From Bacteroidales bacterium 45-6 (GTDB lineage Bacteria; Bacteroidota; Bacteroidia; Bacteroidales; Dysgonomonadaceae): 9,458 nt of DNA. Each line of letters starts with the position of its first letter. Position 1 is the first letter of the stretch. The translations under genes and the position numbers were made by a program. Shown here piece by piece: positions 7,858-9,458 of the stretch. The notes beneath the pieces are model-generated. The model worked only from the letters and a program-made list of their open reading frames with translations. It made no database searches and was not told the DNA's origin. The stretch covers positions 1 through 9,458 of the forward strand of contig MKRS01000370.1 in NCBI GenBank assembly GCA_001897035.1, written 5' to 3'.

Positions 7858-7914
7858 AATCACAGCAAAACAATTTATATTTTTTTCTATCAATTCCTAT
7901 TCCAAAACATATAA

Positions 7915-7945
7915 CAAACATACGCTTTCCATGTCCGCAAACAAC
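7915..7945 (-). promoter_or_regulatory. Bacteroidetes-type promoter for the NAGPA-GHL10 unit
   Basis: On the minus strand a TATGTTTG (7922-7915) matches the -7 consensus TAnnTTTG of Bacteroidetes. It is preceded after 19 bases by GTTG (7945-7942), a partial -33 element. Predicted transcription start is near 7908, giving a leader of about 50 nt before the ATG at 7857. A perfect 8-bp palindrome GCAATTGC (7952-7959) sits just upstream and could be an operator half or chance. The leader (7858-7908) is A/T-rich and shows nothing else. Confidence 0.55.
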
Positions 7946-7977
7946 TGGCCTGCAATTGCTTTTTTTAAATAAATTCC

Positions 7978-8005
7978 GGGCTCTTGTTCTCACAACAAGA
8001 GCTCC
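7978..8005 (-). terminator. Hairpin terminator after the DUF5018-like gene
   Basis: A 9-bp perfect stem (7980-7988 GCTCTTGTT paired with 7994-8002 AACAAGAGC) closes a 5-base loop. Two more GC pairs form at the base (7978-7979 with 8004-8005) around a bulged base. On the minus strand it is followed by GGAATTTATTT, a modest T-rich tail, not a clean T-run. It lies 35 bp past the stop codon of the DUF5018-like gene and just before the promoter of the next unit, which is where a terminator is expected. The weak tail keeps confidence moderate. Confidence 0.6.
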
Positions 8006-8025
8006 GAAATAACTTGCATTGAATT

Positions 8026-8053
8026 ATTACTTCTTGATAATTACTTCTTGATA
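8026..8053. repeat. Perfect 14-bp tandem duplication over the stop codon of the DUF5018-like gene
   Basis: ATTACTTCTTGATA occurs twice head-to-tail (8026-8039 and 8040-8053). On the minus strand the first-read copy contains the last codons and the stop (IKK-stop) of the DUF5018-like gene; the second copy falls just after it. It looks like a recent slippage duplication. Since it follows the stop codon it does not alter the protein. Confidence 0.85.
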
Positions 8054-9458
8054 CAATCAAATTGGTAAGCACCCATTGCCTTGCAATTGTTGTCTATGTA
8101 GTACAAGGTCAGCGTGTAACCGTCAGCAGAAGGAACGAGCAGCACGTCGCCCGAAGCCGAAACTCCGTCCGTTCCATTGAACGAAGTGATAGCTGGCTTG
8201 AACATGAGTGCAGGAGACGAATCCACTGTTCCCGTAAACTGGCCGATACTGGTCACATCATACAAATATATCTGCGTGTTTATACTCCATTGCGGAAAAT
8301 GCGACACACATCCCAGCAGCAAATACTTGGCTCCATTGAAAGCTTTCACATCCAAACAGTTGTTGTTGTAAGCCCAGCCACTGCCGTCACTTTGGGGATT
8401 GAGGCTGGCCACGTTGGCAGTTCCTTTCATGTAATGCAAAACGTCCGCATCATAAAAAGAGGTGAAATAACCATCGGCTGGATTGGTGGTGGCATATACG
8501 ATGTCGGCCACATTCACTCCCGCGCTCCAGTTGCCAACACCCGACATGGCAATCACTTCGGGAGTCCCGACAACTCCTCCGCTCACTATCCAGCGGACAA
8601 AGCTGCTGGATCCATTCCAGCTTTCGAGTTCGGCAGAAATGATGGCATCACCGTCAATATTGCCTTGCACCGACACTTTGCGGCCCAATGTATATCCGGT
8701 GGCATTGACATAGGAAATAAACGGAGTGGGTGCCGCCGACGCAGATTTGGTTCTATAGATCGTGAAGGTGCCACCATTATCCACATAGTTGCAGATCAGG
8801 AGATTTCCGTTCAGGTCGCTCGTCACACAGCCAGCAGCACTGGCTGATCCCAAATTAATTTCCCCAATTTTTGCCCCTGTGATGCGGTTGAAATAGATCG
8901 GTGTGGAGCCATTGCCCATGTTCACGATCAGGTTATTGCCGATGGACGCAAGGGATGCTTGGTTGGTGCTTCCCCAGGCAAAGCCGGCTGTTGTGAAGTC
9001 GAACGACCAGAGTAATTTCTCACTTCCTGCACGATATCCGTAGGAAATTTTCTCGGGTGCGGCCTTGGTGACGGTGTAAGTGCTGGTGGTCCCATCTTGA
9101 GCGGAAACAGTAAACTTCGTGTCCGCATTCAGGTTGACCTTGGTGACACTCGGGTCTGGCGAAATGGTAGCATGGGGCGACAATTTGAAATCGACATTCA
9201 CCGAAGAAAGGTCATCCACCGTGATGAGGGAGATGATTTTATTGTCCTGATCGATTGTTCCGGTGACACCTGCAAAGCCGGTTGCATCATTCGCAGGAAG
9301 AGCAAAATAGGTGACCTGCGATCCGCCCAGTTTCTTAATCGCTCCGGTAATGCAGATTTGACGGGTTTCGCCTTTTCCGTTTGTGAATTGGAAATAATTT
9401 TTTTGAGATAGATCCAACACACCTAATTTGGGAGAAATCGAGCAGTTGTCGTCAATCG
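8041..9458 (-). CDS. DUF5018-like beta-rich surface protein, C-terminal 471 codons (5' end outside window)
   Basis: The frame is open to the window edge. The first possible start inside it is a GTG at 9420, but there is no signal peptide there and upstream codons continue (IDDNCSISPKLG), so the true start lies beyond 9458. Numbered from the GTG codon, residues up to about 119 look like an Ig-like/DUF5018 module ending in the typical phrase FTVSAQDGTTSTYTVTK (103-119), with a preceding TIDQDNKIISL segment (55-65). Residues 135-459 are beta-rich with loosely repeating strands such as SDLNGNLLICNY and SASGDVLLVPSADGYTL, suggesting a beta-propeller. No catalytic motif is recognised. In Bacteroidales such proteins are usually outer-membrane lipoproteins coded beside glycan uptake genes, so a glycan-binding role is plausible but inferred. 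A terminator-like hairpin follows, so it probably ends its own transcript. Family call moderate; function unknown. Confidence 0.72.
   Translation of the reverse strand, partial: IDDNCSISPKLGVLDLSQKNYFQFTNGKGETRQICITGAIKKLGGSQVTYFALPANDATGFAGVTGTIDQDNKIISLITVDDLSSVNVDFKLSPHATISPDPSVTKVNLNADTKFTVSAQDGTTSTYTVTKAAPEKISYGYRAGSEKLLWSFDFTTAGFAWGSTNQASLASIGNNLIVNMGNGSTPIYFNRITGAKIGEINLGSASAAGCVTSDLNGNLLICNYVDNGGTFTIYRTKSASAAPTPFISYVNATGYTLGRKVSVQGNIDGDAIISAELESWNGSSSFVRWIVSGGVVGTPEVIAMSGVGNWSAGVNVADIVYATTNPADGYFTSFYDADVLHYMKGTANVASLNPQSDGSGWAYNNNCLDVKAFNGAKYLLLGCVSHFPQWSINTQIYLYDVTSIGQFTGTVDSSPALMFKPAITSFNGTDGVSASGDVLLVPSADGYTLTLYYIDNNCKAMGAYQFDCIKK

Noticed and set aside
7858..7893. Upstream TTG start for the phosphodiester glycosidase
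   Set aside because: The ATG at 7857 gives a normal lipoprotein signal peptide; the extra 12 residues would put a long polar extension before it.
8062..8847. Plus-strand open frame of 261 codons
   Set aside because: Entirely antisense to the DUF5018-like gene, whose frame gives a coherent beta-rich protein; the antisense product is His/Arg/Ile-rich with no family features.
9418..9420. GTG as the start of the DUF5018-like gene
   Set aside because: The frame stays open to the window edge, and no signal peptide follows the GTG although the family is exported.
1..9458. CRISPR array, tRNA, rRNA, insertion sequence or toxin-antitoxin pair
   Set aside because: No regularly spaced repeats, tRNA-like cloverleaf, transposase or small paired genes were seen on either strand.

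Overview
The window looks like a Bacteroidales chromosome (Bacteroides, Parabacteroides, Dysgonomonas or a relative). Three things point there: exported enzymes and lipoproteins whose families are typical of gut or anaerobic Bacteroidetes, A-rich leaders without Shine-Dalgarno sequences before most start codons, and two gaps that each carry a Bacteroidetes-type -7 element (TATGTTTG) with a TTG-containing -33 element. I cannot assign a species.

All seven genes are on the minus strand, so transcription runs from high to low coordinates. Read in that direction: (1) the C-terminal 471 codons of a DUF5018-like, beta-rich surface protein (9458-8041), followed by a probable terminator hairpin (8005-7978). 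(2) A promoter (about 7945-7915) and a two-gene unit: a phosphodiester glycosidase lipoprotein of the NAGPA/DUF2233 family (7857-6835), then a lipoprotein of the GHL10 (family 10 glycosylhydrolase-like) group (6816-5356). (3) A 196-bp gap with a second promoter lying inside a long imperfect inverted repeat (5328-5212). (4) A tight four-gene unit: an exported ADP-ribosylglycohydrolase-family protein (5159-3579), a three-part calcineurin-like metallophosphoesterase (3582-2149, 4-bp overlap), a sialate O-acetylesterase-type SGNH esterase (2137-716, 11-bp gap) and the first 234 codons of a DUF5009 membrane protein related to heparan-alpha-glucosaminide N-acetyltransferase (702 to the window edge, 13-bp gap).

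Taken together this looks like part of a glycan-processing locus aimed at a decorated substrate. The encoded proteins are predicted to cleave a sugar phosphodiester (NAGPA type), a glycosidic bond (GHL10), a phosphate ester or diester (metallophosphoesterase), an O-acetyl ester (sialate O-acetylesterase type) and possibly an N- or O-ribosyl-like bond (ADP-ribosylglycohydrolase fold). A surface lipoprotein would sit upstream and a membrane acetyltransferase at the end. The substrate is unknown; a phosphodiester-containing, O-acetylated polysaccharide is my inference. No SusC/SusD pair, sensor, recombinase, RNA gene or mobile element is visible in the window. No gene-free stretch exceeds 300 bp; the two gaps over 100 bp are described under their promoters, terminator and repeats. 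The most unusual feature is the promoter flanked by inverted repeats at 5212-5328.
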